The notes beneath the pieces were generated by a model. That model was not told where the DNA came from. It searched no databases and saw nothing but the letters and a program-made list of their open reading frames with translations. This document shows, one piece after another, positions 1 to 8,457 of a stretch of 64,000 bases of DNA (position 1 is its first letter; the number at the start of each line of letters is the position of its first letter). A program made the position numbers and the translations under genes. Source of the DNA: Paludibacter propionicigenes WB4 (GTDB taxonomy: Bacteria > Bacteroidota > Bacteroidia > Bacteroidales > Paludibacteraceae); contig NC_014734.1 of the NCBI RefSeq assembly GCF_000183135.1, forward strand, positions 62,001 through 126,000. The letters are read 5' to 3'.

Positions 1-1163
1 AACCACCATTGCCATGTCGAAGCGTTGGCAACCGCGAGGTCGTAGTGAATTATTCTTGCTACGTATAAAGCAGTATTCATTCCTAAGTCTTTTCCGCTTC
101 CTGCAATTTCTTCCTGATCGCCCAAAATGCAATACTCGCTTTGCCAGAAGGCTAAAGGTATAGATGCTTCGGTGAGTTTGTTCTTTAAGGCTAGTCTGCT
201 AGATGTCATATAACCTACCGGGCCTGTAGTGAAATAGCTATGAGCTGATATACTTTTTTCAACATTGGCCATTGCGCCCAGATAACGGGTTGAGTTTTGA
301 TTAAAGAACTCGCTAATCTGATTCCCACGTTCGGCTTTATCCGCTTTCTCGTATAAATAATTCAGTTTCCCGGCTTCGCCAATAATTATCTTTGTGTTTA
401 ATTTCTTAGCGCTAATCAACGAGTCAAGCTTTTTAGTAATATCGTATATCTCTTGGTTGGTATAAGGACACCCCTCTTGTTTGTTATCTGCCCAGTCCCA
501 TTGCGGCTCATTAAAGGGACTCAGGTAGTTTAATGGAATGCCTTCCTGTTGGAAATGGAGCGCCACGTTAGCCAGAAACTCCGAAAACGCAGTATAATTA
601 GAGGGCAACAGATTAGCATGTATGCCTCCAGCCGAGAAAGATTTTCCGTTTTTAGTGAGCGAAACCGGAGGCGAATTGGTAAATCCAAGAAATTGATTCA
701 CTCCTCTTTTTTGTGCAGCTTTTATTAACCAACGTTGTCCGGATTGTTTTGTCCAATCGTATGTGCCGTCAGTATTTAAAAAAGTTTCAGTGGTTTTCCA
801 TTCATCACGTAGATTATTTTGCCTTGCGCTTCCTGTACCGATGTTAAACCTCCATAATGACAGCCCAATACCTTTGGGTTGACCATTCTTATTCGTTTCA
901 GTACTGAATAGTAAATCGGCAACCCGGTTACGTTTGGCATCGGGCCATAATCCGACAAATTGCCCTGTCCATGCATCCGAAGCTCCAAAATTCTGAATAG
1001 TTTGAAACTTAACGTCAGTATTAATTACAATTACAGGAATCTTCTTATTCGATAAAGCATTGTCAGTAGCCCTGTTTCCTGCATAACCGGTACAAAGAAA
1101 GTAAGGCATGATTAAAAACAAAACAATACCGAAAACATGGGAGGTTGTAGATTGTAATTTCAT
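1..1163 (-). CDS. GH30-family glycoside hydrolase, C-terminus cut by window edge
   Basis: Reading frame translated from the ATG at 1163 to the left edge: 387 codons without a stop, so the gene continues outside. It begins with a signal peptide (hydrophobic residues about 10-28) and then shows a GH30-like TIM barrel. The acid/base is probably E219 in NEPQWDW and the nucleophile E343 in WQSEYCILGD; both spacing and motif fit clan GH-A. The stretch SLWRFNIGTGSARQ is typical of the GH30 branch that includes endo-beta-1,6-galactanases. Activity on beta-1,6-galactan is inferred from that resemblance and from the arabinose- and galactose-directed neighbours. It lies 40 bp behind the GH35 gene on the same strand, so the two are probably co-transcribed. 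Another GH30 specificity, such as beta-glucosidase or xylanase, cannot be excluded without the missing end. Confidence 0.75.
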   Translation of the reverse strand, partial: MKLQSTTSHVFGIVLFLIMPYFLCTGYAGNRATDNALSNKKIPVIVINTDVKFQTIQNFGASDAWTGQFVGLWPDAKRNRVADLLFSTETNKNGQPKGIGLSLWRFNIGTGSARQNNLRDEWKTTETFLNTDGTYDWTKQSGQRWLIKAAQKRGVNQFLGFTNSPPVSLTKNGKSFSAGGIHANLLPSNYTAFSEFLANVALHFQQEGIPLNYLSPFNEPQWDWADNKQEGCPYTNQEIYDITKKLDSLISAKKLNTKIIIGEAGKLNYLYEKADKAERGNQISEFFNQNSTRYLGAMANVEKSISAHSYFTTGPVGYMTSSRLALKNKLTEASIPLAFWQSEYCILGDQEEIAGSGKDLGMNTALYVARIIHYDLAVANASTWQWW

Positions 1164-1203
1164 ACGCTTATCTTTTTAGGGTCGCAATTTCTGGTTAACA
1201 GTA

Positions 1204-3564
1204 TTATTGACTTATCACTTTGAACGGATTCTTTTCCAGGAAAAAACGAAAGTCTTTTACCATTCCTTTGGTACTTTTGTCCGTGCGTGGAAGTATTCTG
1301 AATCCTTTTACGTTGATTTCTTTACCCATGTCGATTACAACCTGGTGCGGATGATTTGCTTTGTCTCCAATCTTAGTTTGCCAGATAATGGATTCCTGAA
1401 TGTCAAATAATTTGTCGGCTCCATTAGCTGCTTTCTCAGTTTCTTCACTATCCACAAATACCACTTTCCAGTTGATGGAAGAAATAGCTTTGCCATCTTC
1501 ACCAATGATTTCAAATTCGGCTGCCGATGTACTGTTGTCGTTTGGATCTTGAGCATTCAATGCTTCGAAACAGAAATAGCGTCCAGCAGTCATCTCATTC
1601 AGATTGACAGTTTTCCATCCGCTTTCGGCAGGGAACGTACCAGTCACAACCGCATTCAGACCATTCAGATTAAGACTTTTGGCTCCTTTTTGTTGTTGAT
1701 TATCATCTTTTCCTATTACATCCAAAATCGGGTAATTAAGTCCGGTAATGCTTGCCGATTTCGGTTTGTCAATATCCAACACAATAATTTCATTCCGTCC
1801 TTTTTTTAAATAACAACCCGGCAGGCAAAGTGTTTGTGTAGGTCCTACTTTCCAAAAACGACCTAAGTTATGTCCATTTACCCAAACCATTCCCTTGCCC
1901 CATGAGCTCATGTCCAGATAAGTATATCCTGTTTTGGTAAGGTTGAATGAAGCTCTGTACCATGCAGGACCGGTTGCAGGTTTTACAGTAAACCTTGCTT
2001 TTGTCTGAAACTGATAATCCACAGGTAGATTGAAAATAGTCCAGTTCTTTAATTCCTTTTCTGTGTTACCGTCGGAAAGTATAACTTTATCCGTAATCCC
2101 TTTACGATCGAGAATCGCCTCACCATAATTTACACGCCCCATTCCTTCTACCAGAATATCCAACTGTGCAGCGGATTTTAGAGCAGGAATTTCAATTGTG
2201 TTTTCGCCTCTGCGTCGATCCAGTTTTCCGATGGCCTTTCCATTAATAAACACGGTTGCCCAGTCATGCACATCTTTGATAATCAATGTTTGTTTGTGGT
2301 TGCAGTCAGCTAGTTGTTTTCTGTAAATAATGGAACCCCAACCTTGGTCGAAAAACTCCATAGGTTGAATATTTTCCGATTGTTTGGCTACAGGCAGATT
2401 TTCAAACACATTAGCCGTCTGCGTAAACTTAATTGTTGGAATAGTTATGGTTATTTCCGGATTTTGAGGAATAGCAGGTAGTGATTCACCTTCCTGCAAG
2501 TAGTTTTTTAGTAAATCGCGGATGGCATAGAACTTATCTGTTGGATTGCCGGCTTCATCAATTGGTGCATTGTAGTCGTACGACGAAGTAGTAGGAGCGT
2601 AAGCAGGAGCATTAGCACCAGCCCATTGCCCGTATGATGTGCCACCATGAGCCATATAAAGACTGAAAGAGATTCGTTTGTCCATCATGTCTTTCAGACT
2701 GCCAATAAAGCTGTTAATCTCGCGGGTTTCGTGCGGACGACCCCATTGATCGAACCAGCCTGTCCAGTATTCACCGCACATTAGTGGCGAATCGGGATTC
2801 ATTTCTTTAAATTTTTTAAACTGGTCGTCAATATTGGAACCGGCACCAAAATTCAATGCATTTACAGCTCCATCCAGTTTATAGTGAAAGAAATTAGATG
2901 ACCAGTCGCAGCGAAGCAGTTGAACTTTGCCGAAACCAGCCTGACGGACATTATTTCGCATTGTTTCCATATATTTACTATCGCTACCCCAGGTTCCGTA
3001 TTCATTCTCAACCTGCACCATAATGATGTTTCCACCATTTTGAATTTGTAGCGGAGCCAGTTGTTTTCCTGCTTCGTTCAGATATTTTTTTGTTTGTTCC
3101 ATAAAATAGCTGTCGCTAAGGCTACGCACCTGTAGGTCTTTCTTTTTCAATAACCACCAGGGAAGCCCGCCCATATCCCATTCGGCACAAACGTACGGTC
3201 CGGGGCGAACAATACAGTACATACCGTTTTGTTGTATTAAGCGAACAAATTCAGCGACATCATTTTGTCCTTTAAAATCGAAAACTCCGGGAGTCTGTTC
3301 ATGTATGTTCCAGAATAAATATATGCAAATTGTGTTCATCCCCATCGCTTTACACATTTTTATGCGATGATCCCAATAGGCTTTGGGTATGCGGGTATAA
3401 TGCAGTTCACCGGCTCTGATAATATACGGTTTTCCGTTAAGCATAAACTCATTTTTGCCGGCATGGAATGAATTTGAAAGATCTGCTGAGGTTGGTGTTA
3501 AGGGGAAAATATAGTTGTTGGCTGTTAGTAAAATTATTAAGAGACCGATGATTTTTCTATTCAT
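1204..3564 (-). CDS. GH35 beta-galactosidase, exported
   Basis: 786 residues. A signal peptide (residues 1 to about 27) precedes a GH35 TIM barrel starting at HAGKNEFMLNGKPYIIRAGELHY. The acid/base is E188 in VQVENEYG and the nucleophile E265 in MCGEYWTGWFDQWG. After the barrel (to about residue 350) come jelly-roll domains (sugar-binding-like WYRASFNLTKTG near 545), and the last 40 or so residues (VVIDMGKEINVKGFRILPR) look like the end of an F5/8-type carbohydrate-binding domain. Family members release terminal beta-galactose. In this locus the likely substrate is galactan side chains of arabinogalactan. The start is the first Met before the signal peptide. It is followed by GH30 after 40 bp and preceded by the hybrid regulator on the same strand, with a 393-bp gap holding a hairpin and a possible -7 element. 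Confidence 0.93.
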   Translation of the reverse strand: MNRKIIGLLIILLTANNYIFPLTPTSADLSNSFHAGKNEFMLNGKPYIIRAGELHYTRIPKAYWDHRIKMCKAMGMNTICIYLFWNIHEQTPGVFDFKGQNDVAEFVRLIQQNGMYCIVRPGPYVCAEWDMGGLPWWLLKKKDLQVRSLSDSYFMEQTKKYLNEAGKQLAPLQIQNGGNIIMVQVENEYGTWGSDSKYMETMRNNVRQAGFGKVQLLRCDWSSNFFHYKLDGAVNALNFGAGSNIDDQFKKFKEMNPDSPLMCGEYWTGWFDQWGRPHETREINSFIGSLKDMMDKRISFSLYMAHGGTSYGQWAGANAPAYAPTTSSYDYNAPIDEAGNPTDKFYAIRDLLKNYLQEGESLPAIPQNPEITITIPTIKFTQTANVFENLPVAKQSENIQPMEFFDQGWGSIIYRKQLADCNHKQTLIIKDVHDWATVFINGKAIGKLDRRRGENTIEIPALKSAAQLDILVEGMGRVNYGEAILDRKGITDKVILSDGNTEKELKNWTIFNLPVDYQFQTKARFTVKPATGPAWYRASFNLTKTGYTYLDMSSWGKGMVWVNGHNLGRFWKVGPTQTLCLPGCYLKKGRNEIIVLDIDKPKSASITGLNYPILDVIGKDDNQQQKGAKSLNLNGLNAVVTGTFPAESGWKTVNLNEMTAGRYFCFEALNAQDPNDNSTSAAEFEIIGEDGKAISSINWKVVFVDSEETEKAANGADKLFDIQESIIWQTKIGDKANHPHQVVIDMGKEINVKGFRILPRTDKSTKGMVKDFRFFLEKNPFKVISQ

Positions 3565-3663
3565 AGCACGATAAATTATATTGAGTTTTCTTGTATTTCG
3601 TAATTTTGAACTTTATATTTGAACAGGAAACAGTAACTTAGATTTATTCCAGATTTACGTCAA

Positions 3664-3671
3664 CAAAGTTA
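3664..3671 (-). promoter_or_regulatory. Possible -7 element for GH35-GH30
   Basis: On the minus strand this reads TAACTTTG, an exact match to the Bacteroidota -7 consensus TAnnTTTG, about 100 nt upstream of the GH35 start. No TTTG lies at the usual 20-nt distance; the nearest TTG is 17 nt away. A weak -33 would fit an activator-dependent promoter. Confidence 0.3.
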
Positions 3672-3835
3672 TTTCTAAGTTGACAAAACAAGGGTAAAAA
3701 TCATCTCAATAAAGGCTAAAATAAAGTCATTTCACGCTTGTCGGTTTAGTATGCCGAGTTTGTTCTTGTATTTAAAGTGTTGATAAATAAGTATCAAAGA
3801 AGGTGGGGCGTTTTTACGATGGATATACATGCCAA

Positions 3836-3872
3836 AGACCTGAACTTTCTATTTCGGAGAGAGTTCAGGTCT
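3836..3872 (-). terminator. Hairpin behind hybrid regulator gene
   Basis: An 11-bp perfect inverted repeat (AGACCTGAACT with AGTTCAGGTCT) extends inward by four more pairs and one G-U, leaving a loop of about 7 nt. It begins about 85 nt beyond the regulator stop codon. The following U-tract is poor, so it may act as a terminator or as an RNA-stabilising 3' end. Confidence 0.5.
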
Positions 3873-3957
3873 GATAGTTTTGTGCTGTGAATGGTGATGT
3901 GCAGCCTTGGAGAAATCTGGCAGCACGGTTCTAATGGATAATCATGGAATACCCGTT

Positions 3958-6900
3958 TTACTCGTTTTGAGCCGAATCTCTATACTCGCGGGGAGTCATG
4001 CCAAACTCAGTTTTGAAACAACTACTAAAGTATTTCGGGTTGTTAAATCCAAGAGAGTAGGCAATTTCTGAGATTGGATCGTTGTTGCTGACGAGCATCT
4101 TGCATGCATGTTTGAGTCTTATGTTTCGGATAAACTCACCGGGCGAAAGATCTGTCAGTGCCTTAAGTTTGCGATGTAAAGTTGACTTTGAGCTGTTCAT
4201 GGCCTCTGCAAATTTATCAAAATCAAATTCGAAATCATCCATGTGTTGTTCAACTATAGCAATTCCTTTTTGCAAAAACTCTTCGTCTAAGGAACTGTAC
4301 TGCATTGCGGAAATATTCACTTGTTGATCTTTTCTGAAATCAGTAATATTTTTTTTTCGTTTGGAGATCAGATTATTTACTCTGGCTTCCAGAACCTTTA
4401 AATCAAATGGCTTAGGCATGTAAGCGTCAGCTCCAGCATTAAAGTAATCTATCTGGTCGTCAGTTGAGATTTTTGCTGTAAGTAGCAGAATGTCAATGTG
4501 GCTTGTTGTAATGTCTGATTTAAGTGTCTTGCATAGTTCAAGTCCGTCCATTTCGGGCATCATTACATCCGAAATAATTAAATCAATCGGATGTTCATTT
4601 ACGGAATTAAGAGCCTGATTACCATTATAGGCACTATATACCGTGAATCTGTTTTCTAAATGGTTCACAATAATCTGATTAAGCTCCCTGTTGTCTTCTA
4701 CCACCAGAATATTATAATTGCTTGTATCGGAAGTTTTTTCAGGTTCTAATTTCTCAGGTGTTATTTCCTGCGCCGAAAGCATTACATTTTTTGCATCATT
4801 CTCTTCGGAGGCAAATTCATCTTCCGTAAAAGCGTCTTCAGAAACAGGAATTTCAAAGGTAAATGTAGTTCCTTCTTTCAGTTTACTATCCACATTGATC
4901 TCTCCTTTGTGAATCTGGAGTAAGTCGCGCACTAACGACAGCCCGATACCATTACTCTGGCTCTGATCAGACGAATTACTGATGTAGAAACGAGAGAAAA
5001 TATGCGGCAAATCTTTTTCGTGAATACCCTCGCCGGTGTCACTTACAGAAAGATGGAGAAAGCTCATTCCTTCTTGAACGGGGAAGCTTATTTTGATGAT
5101 GATGCTGCCTCCTGACGGGGTGAACTTGAAAGCATTTGATAACAGGTTATAAAGTACTTTATCTAACTTATCGGGGTCAAAATAAGCTGAAAAACTATCA
5201 TGCGTGGTTTCTATTGCAAAGGAAATGTTTTTCTCATTAATAAGTGGTTGAAAGTTAGTATAACACACCTGATGAATAAACGAAACTATATCGCTGTTTT
5301 TTACTTTAAGCTTCATATTTCCTGTATCTATCTTTCGGAATGCAAGGATTTGTCTTATCAATCGGCGTAGCCGGTTCACATTGTTTTTTATTAGTTCAAC
5401 CTGATTTTTATCAACCTGAGATTTTGACTGTAATTCGTCAATGAGCAAGGAAATAATGGTAAGTGGTGTAAGTAAGTCGTGAGAAATATTGGTGAAATAG
5501 CGTAATTTTGTTTGAGCAAGTTCTTCCGATTTTTCTTTATCGATGCGAGAAATGCGTAACTCATTACGAAGTCGAACCCTGTTTAATAGAAACCATATTA
5601 TTGCGCCAGCCAGACAAAAATAGAGCAAATATGCCCACCATGATTGGTAAAAATGAGGCTTTTTGATAATTGTAAGAGAAGAAATCCGGTTAACCCATTG
5701 CCCATTTTCATCGGTAGCTTTTACCTCGAAAGTATATTGTCCGGAAGGCAGATTAGTGTAGTTTACGTATCGGCGGTTGTTGCCAAGATATACCCAATCC
5801 TTGTCAATACCTATTAATCTGTAAGCATATTGAATTTTGTCAGCAGAGGAATAATTCAAAGCTGAAAATTCTAAACTTATGTTGTCATCTTTTGGTTGAA
5901 GAATTAATTTATTACGCTGAGAGTCGTAATGAGATTTATTGGTGTGATCAAAAATGGAAAGGTTATTTACATCAATGTTTGTGATGGTTACTTTTGACGA
6001 AGAAGTGTGATGATTACTAGCCTCACCAGGTGTAAATAAACAGAATCCTTTGTTTCCACCAAAGAATATCTGACCGTTTTGAAGTTTAATGCCTGCATTT
6101 TTGGAAAAAGAGCTCACTAATATACCATCAGAGGGCGTATAGTAAGTAGAAACATGATTGACAGGATTATAGCGAATAATCTTTTTTACAGTAGATATCC
6201 ACAGCAATCCATAGTTGTCTTCTACAATATCTTGTATTGCATCCTCGGTAATACCGTATTGAGAACTAATATCGGTCATTTTATTGGCTTGGTAATCATA
6301 CAAATATATGCTTCCTTCTCTTGAGCCGATATAAACATTTCCATTTTTTACACAACAAACAGACTGTATGGAATTGCTTTGTAAGTTTCCCGATTTCTCG
6401 CTAAAGTTCATAATCCGGGTTATTACTTTAGCATTCAGTTGGATTTGAAAAACGCCCTGTTTCTCTGTTCCTACCCATATATGTCCATTCTTGTCTTCTG
6501 CAATACTTGTTATGTTGGAGATTTTACTGCTTATTAGAGAAATTCTTCCGTTTGCAAATCTTTTATACAAACCTTGTTCAAATCCGATCCATACATTGCC
6601 GTTAGAATCTTCCAGAAAGCAATTGATTACAGAATGGTTTGTTTTGTCAATATTAATCGTTGTGACATTATTAATATCTCCATTGGGTTGTTCCTGACCA
6701 ACATATATTTCGTTAGATTCTTCTTTCACAATCCATATCTCATGCCTGCTATTAACTTGATAAATTGCCTGAATGTTTTGTACTCCCTGAAATAGAGGAT
6801 TTTTAGATTGAGTTAATATTCCTGTTCGCAAATCTAATGTATATAATCCCAGGCGGTCAATTACTAAATATATCAGATTTCCAGTTGCTTTGCAAACATG

Positions 6901-7998
6901 GTAAACATTGGGTGAAAAGCCGATTTTTTTTGTAAGTGTCGCTAAAGAGTTGGATTGAAATGAAGATTTGCTAAAATCAAGCTTGTATATTCCTTCTCCA
7001 ACTGATCCTAACCATAAATTACCTCTTCTGTCATTGATAATTTCGTGAAATAATTTATTACTGGGTTCATTAAACATTGATTCACTATCAATAAGATTTA
7101 AGGTGTGATCATTTACTTTTTCAAGGACATTTAAGCCTGAGAATGAAACAATCCAAATGTATCCCATTTTTGAATCCTGTATAATACTGTATATAATATT
7201 ACTCATCTTCACAGGCTTCCCATTTTTAATGAAGGATACCGGAGTAAATGGGTTGCCGGAAATGTTCTTTAAATCCATAGAAAACATACCATCTCCCCAT
7301 GTGCATATCCAGTAATTATGATCTTTATCTTCTAATATTCTGAAAGGACTATTTGTCTTTCCAATCGGAGGAAGTATTTCAAATTTATCGCGGGTTGGCT
7401 GGTATAAAGCTATTCCTCCCTTCCAAAACATAGCCCAGATTCGACCTTCAGAATCTTCGTATATTGACGATACTCTGTTAGGCAGAGCTGATTTTAGTTT
7501 AATATCGTGCTGGTAAACATGACTTTTTTTGTTACGATCTATCCGAATGATTCCTCTACTATTGGTTGCTACCCAAATATTGCCGGCTTTATCCACACGT
7601 AATGCATTAATTCTATCTCTACCAATCATGGGATTATCATACGGAGTGATAGAATAATTCGATTTGTCTATGATATTAATTCCTTCAATTGTACCAATCC
7701 ATAAACAATTATTATTGTCTTCAACTATACATTGTATATTGTTGTTATTTAGTTTGTTGTGGTTGATCGCACTTGAACGAAAAATTTTTATTCTGTATCC
7801 GTCAAACCGACAAAGACCATCTTTTGTGCCGAACCACATATATCCTTCTTTGTCATTATAAATGCGCTGTACAGAATTAGAGGGAAGTTGATCTGAATAG
7901 TAAAAATGCTCGAAAGACAAATTGGTTGAAGCAAAAACGGATCCCGTCAATGATATTGTGATGAATAATATAGAAAGAAATATCTTTTTTGTTTGCAT
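3958..7998 (-). CDS. Hybrid two-component system regulator of the polysaccharide locus
   Basis: 1346 residues from the ATG at 7998. An upstream in-frame ATG at 8022 would add MYYYKFNT, but it overlaps a likely -7 element, and the signal peptide MQTKKIFLSILFITISLTG begins exactly at 7998. Order of domains: signal peptide; periplasmic two-component-regulator propeller repeats (about 20-680, recurrent DxxGxxWxGT motifs); Y_Y_Y domain (about 690-755); membrane helix (about 786-807); histidine kinase with phosphoacceptor H840 in FTNISHDLLTPLT, N-box N955 in NLLSNAFKF and DTGEGI; receiver with D1144 in LIISDVMMPEMDG; C-terminal AraC-type helix-turn-helix. All key residues are present. This is the usual regulator of Sus-type loci: the propeller binds a released oligosaccharide and the AraC domain activates the adjacent genes. 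It lies divergent to susC. Confidence 0.95.
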   Translation of the reverse strand: MQTKKIFLSILFITISLTGSVFASTNLSFEHFYYSDQLPSNSVQRIYNDKEGYMWFGTKDGLCRFDGYRIKIFRSSAINHNKLNNNNIQCIVEDNNNCLWIGTIEGINIIDKSNYSITPYDNPMIGRDRINALRVDKAGNIWVATNSRGIIRIDRNKKSHVYQHDIKLKSALPNRVSSIYEDSEGRIWAMFWKGGIALYQPTRDKFEILPPIGKTNSPFRILEDKDHNYWICTWGDGMFSMDLKNISGNPFTPVSFIKNGKPVKMSNIIYSIIQDSKMGYIWIVSFSGLNVLEKVNDHTLNLIDSESMFNEPSNKLFHEIINDRRGNLWLGSVGEGIYKLDFSKSSFQSNSLATLTKKIGFSPNVYHVCKATGNLIYLVIDRLGLYTLDLRTGILTQSKNPLFQGVQNIQAIYQVNSRHEIWIVKEESNEIYVGQEQPNGDINNVTTINIDKTNHSVINCFLEDSNGNVWIGFEQGLYKRFANGRISLISSKISNITSIAEDKNGHIWVGTEKQGVFQIQLNAKVITRIMNFSEKSGNLQSNSIQSVCCVKNGNVYIGSREGSIYLYDYQANKMTDISSQYGITEDAIQDIVEDNYGLLWISTVKKIIRYNPVNHVSTYYTPSDGILVSSFSKNAGIKLQNGQIFFGGNKGFCLFTPGEASNHHTSSSKVTITNIDVNNLSIFDHTNKSHYDSQRNKLILQPKDDNISLEFSALNYSSADKIQYAYRLIGIDKDWVYLGNNRRYVNYTNLPSGQYTFEVKATDENGQWVNRISSLTIIKKPHFYQSWWAYLLYFCLAGAIIWFLLNRVRLRNELRISRIDKEKSEELAQTKLRYFTNISHDLLTPLTIISLLIDELQSKSQVDKNQVELIKNNVNRLRRLIRQILAFRKIDTGNMKLKVKNSDIVSFIHQVCYTNFQPLINEKNISFAIETTHDSFSAYFDPDKLDKVLYNLLSNAFKFTPSGGSIIIKISFPVQEGMSFLHLSVSDTGEGIHEKDLPHIFSRFYISNSSDQSQSNGIGLSLVRDLLQIHKGEINVDSKLKEGTTFTFEIPVSEDAFTEDEFASEENDAKNVMLSAQEITPEKLEPEKTSDTSNYNILVVEDNRELNQIIVNHLENRFTVYSAYNGNQALNSVNEHPIDLIISDVMMPEMDGLELCKTLKSDITTSHIDILLLTAKISTDDQIDYFNAGADAYMPKPFDLKVLEARVNNLISKRKKNITDFRKDQQVNISAMQYSSLDEEFLQKGIAIVEQHMDDFEFDFDKFAEAMNSSKSTLHRKLKALTDLSPGEFIRNIRLKHACKMLVSNNDPISEIAYSLGFNNPKYFSSCFKTEFGMTPREYRDSAQNE

Positions 7999-8019
7999 AG
8001 TATTAAACTTATAATAATA

Positions 8020-8027
8020 CAAAAATA
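8020..8027 (-). promoter_or_regulatory. Likely -7 element of the hybrid regulator gene
   Basis: On the minus strand it reads TATTTTTG, matching TAnnTTTG, with a TTG (minus strand, 8051-8049) 21 nt upstream. It covers the alternative ATG at 8022, which argues that translation starts at 7998. Confidence 0.45.
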
Positions 8028-8248
8028 GATAGTTTTTTCAAATAATGGCAATACACAAAACTTAATTCATATTTTATAGTTTTAAACCCTATGGTAGTTT
8101 GTTGGATGTTTTTGTTGTTTTTATAAGTTGACTTTATGTACACAAATTAGAAGATGTTTATCAATAATGACAATAAGGATTGAGTGCTAATTTATTAAAT
8201 AGTAGGCTTTTAATACAATAATGTAATCTGCAATACTTTTTGAATTGC

Positions 8249-8293
8249 ACTTATTTGTGACTTATTTGAACGAATAAACGACCATAAATAAGT
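8249..8293 (+). promoter_or_regulatory. Candidate activator boxes upstream of susC
   Basis: Two direct copies of ACTTATTTG (8249-8257 and 8260-8268) start exactly 11 bp apart, about one helical turn. A third copy of the core lies inverted (AAATAAGT, 8286-8293). They end 12 bp before the susC -7 element, which lacks a recognisable -33 box. Position and phasing fit binding by the AraC-type domain of the adjacent hybrid regulator; this is inference. Confidence 0.4.
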
Positions 8294-8304
8294 ATTATAT
8301 ACAA

Positions 8305-8312
8305 TACATTTG
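8305..8312 (+). promoter_or_regulatory. -7 element of the susCD transcript
   Basis: TACATTTG matches TAnnTTTG. No TTTG is found 19-21 nt upstream; the ACTTATTT boxes take that place, as expected for a promoter needing an activator. Confidence 0.5.
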
Positions 8313-8457
8313 CATGTCAACAAACCCCAATATTAATATCAAAATTTTAAAGTATGATTAAATCCAGTTAGTATGAGTTCTTTCTTCTTATTAAGCAGAC
8401 GAAAGATATTTTATCTTTATAATTAATTACAATCTAATATTACTTAAATTTGAAATC

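Larger units (their letters stand above)
3565..3957. other. Intergenic region between GH35 and hybrid regulator
   Basis: 393 bp with no credible ORF. It contains a strong hairpin (3836-3872) just behind the regulator and a possible minus-strand -7 element (3664-3671) in front of GH35. The GH35-GH30 pair therefore probably has its own promoter and is not simply read through from the regulator gene. Confidence 0.5.
8023..8457. other. Divergent control region between regulator and susC
   Basis: 435 bp without an ORF, very AT-rich. It holds the regulator's -7 element at one end, three related ACTTATTT boxes at 8249-8293, and the susC -7 element at 8305-8312. The susC leader after the -7 element is about 140 nt long, with no hairpin that stands out by eye. 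Confidence 0.5.
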
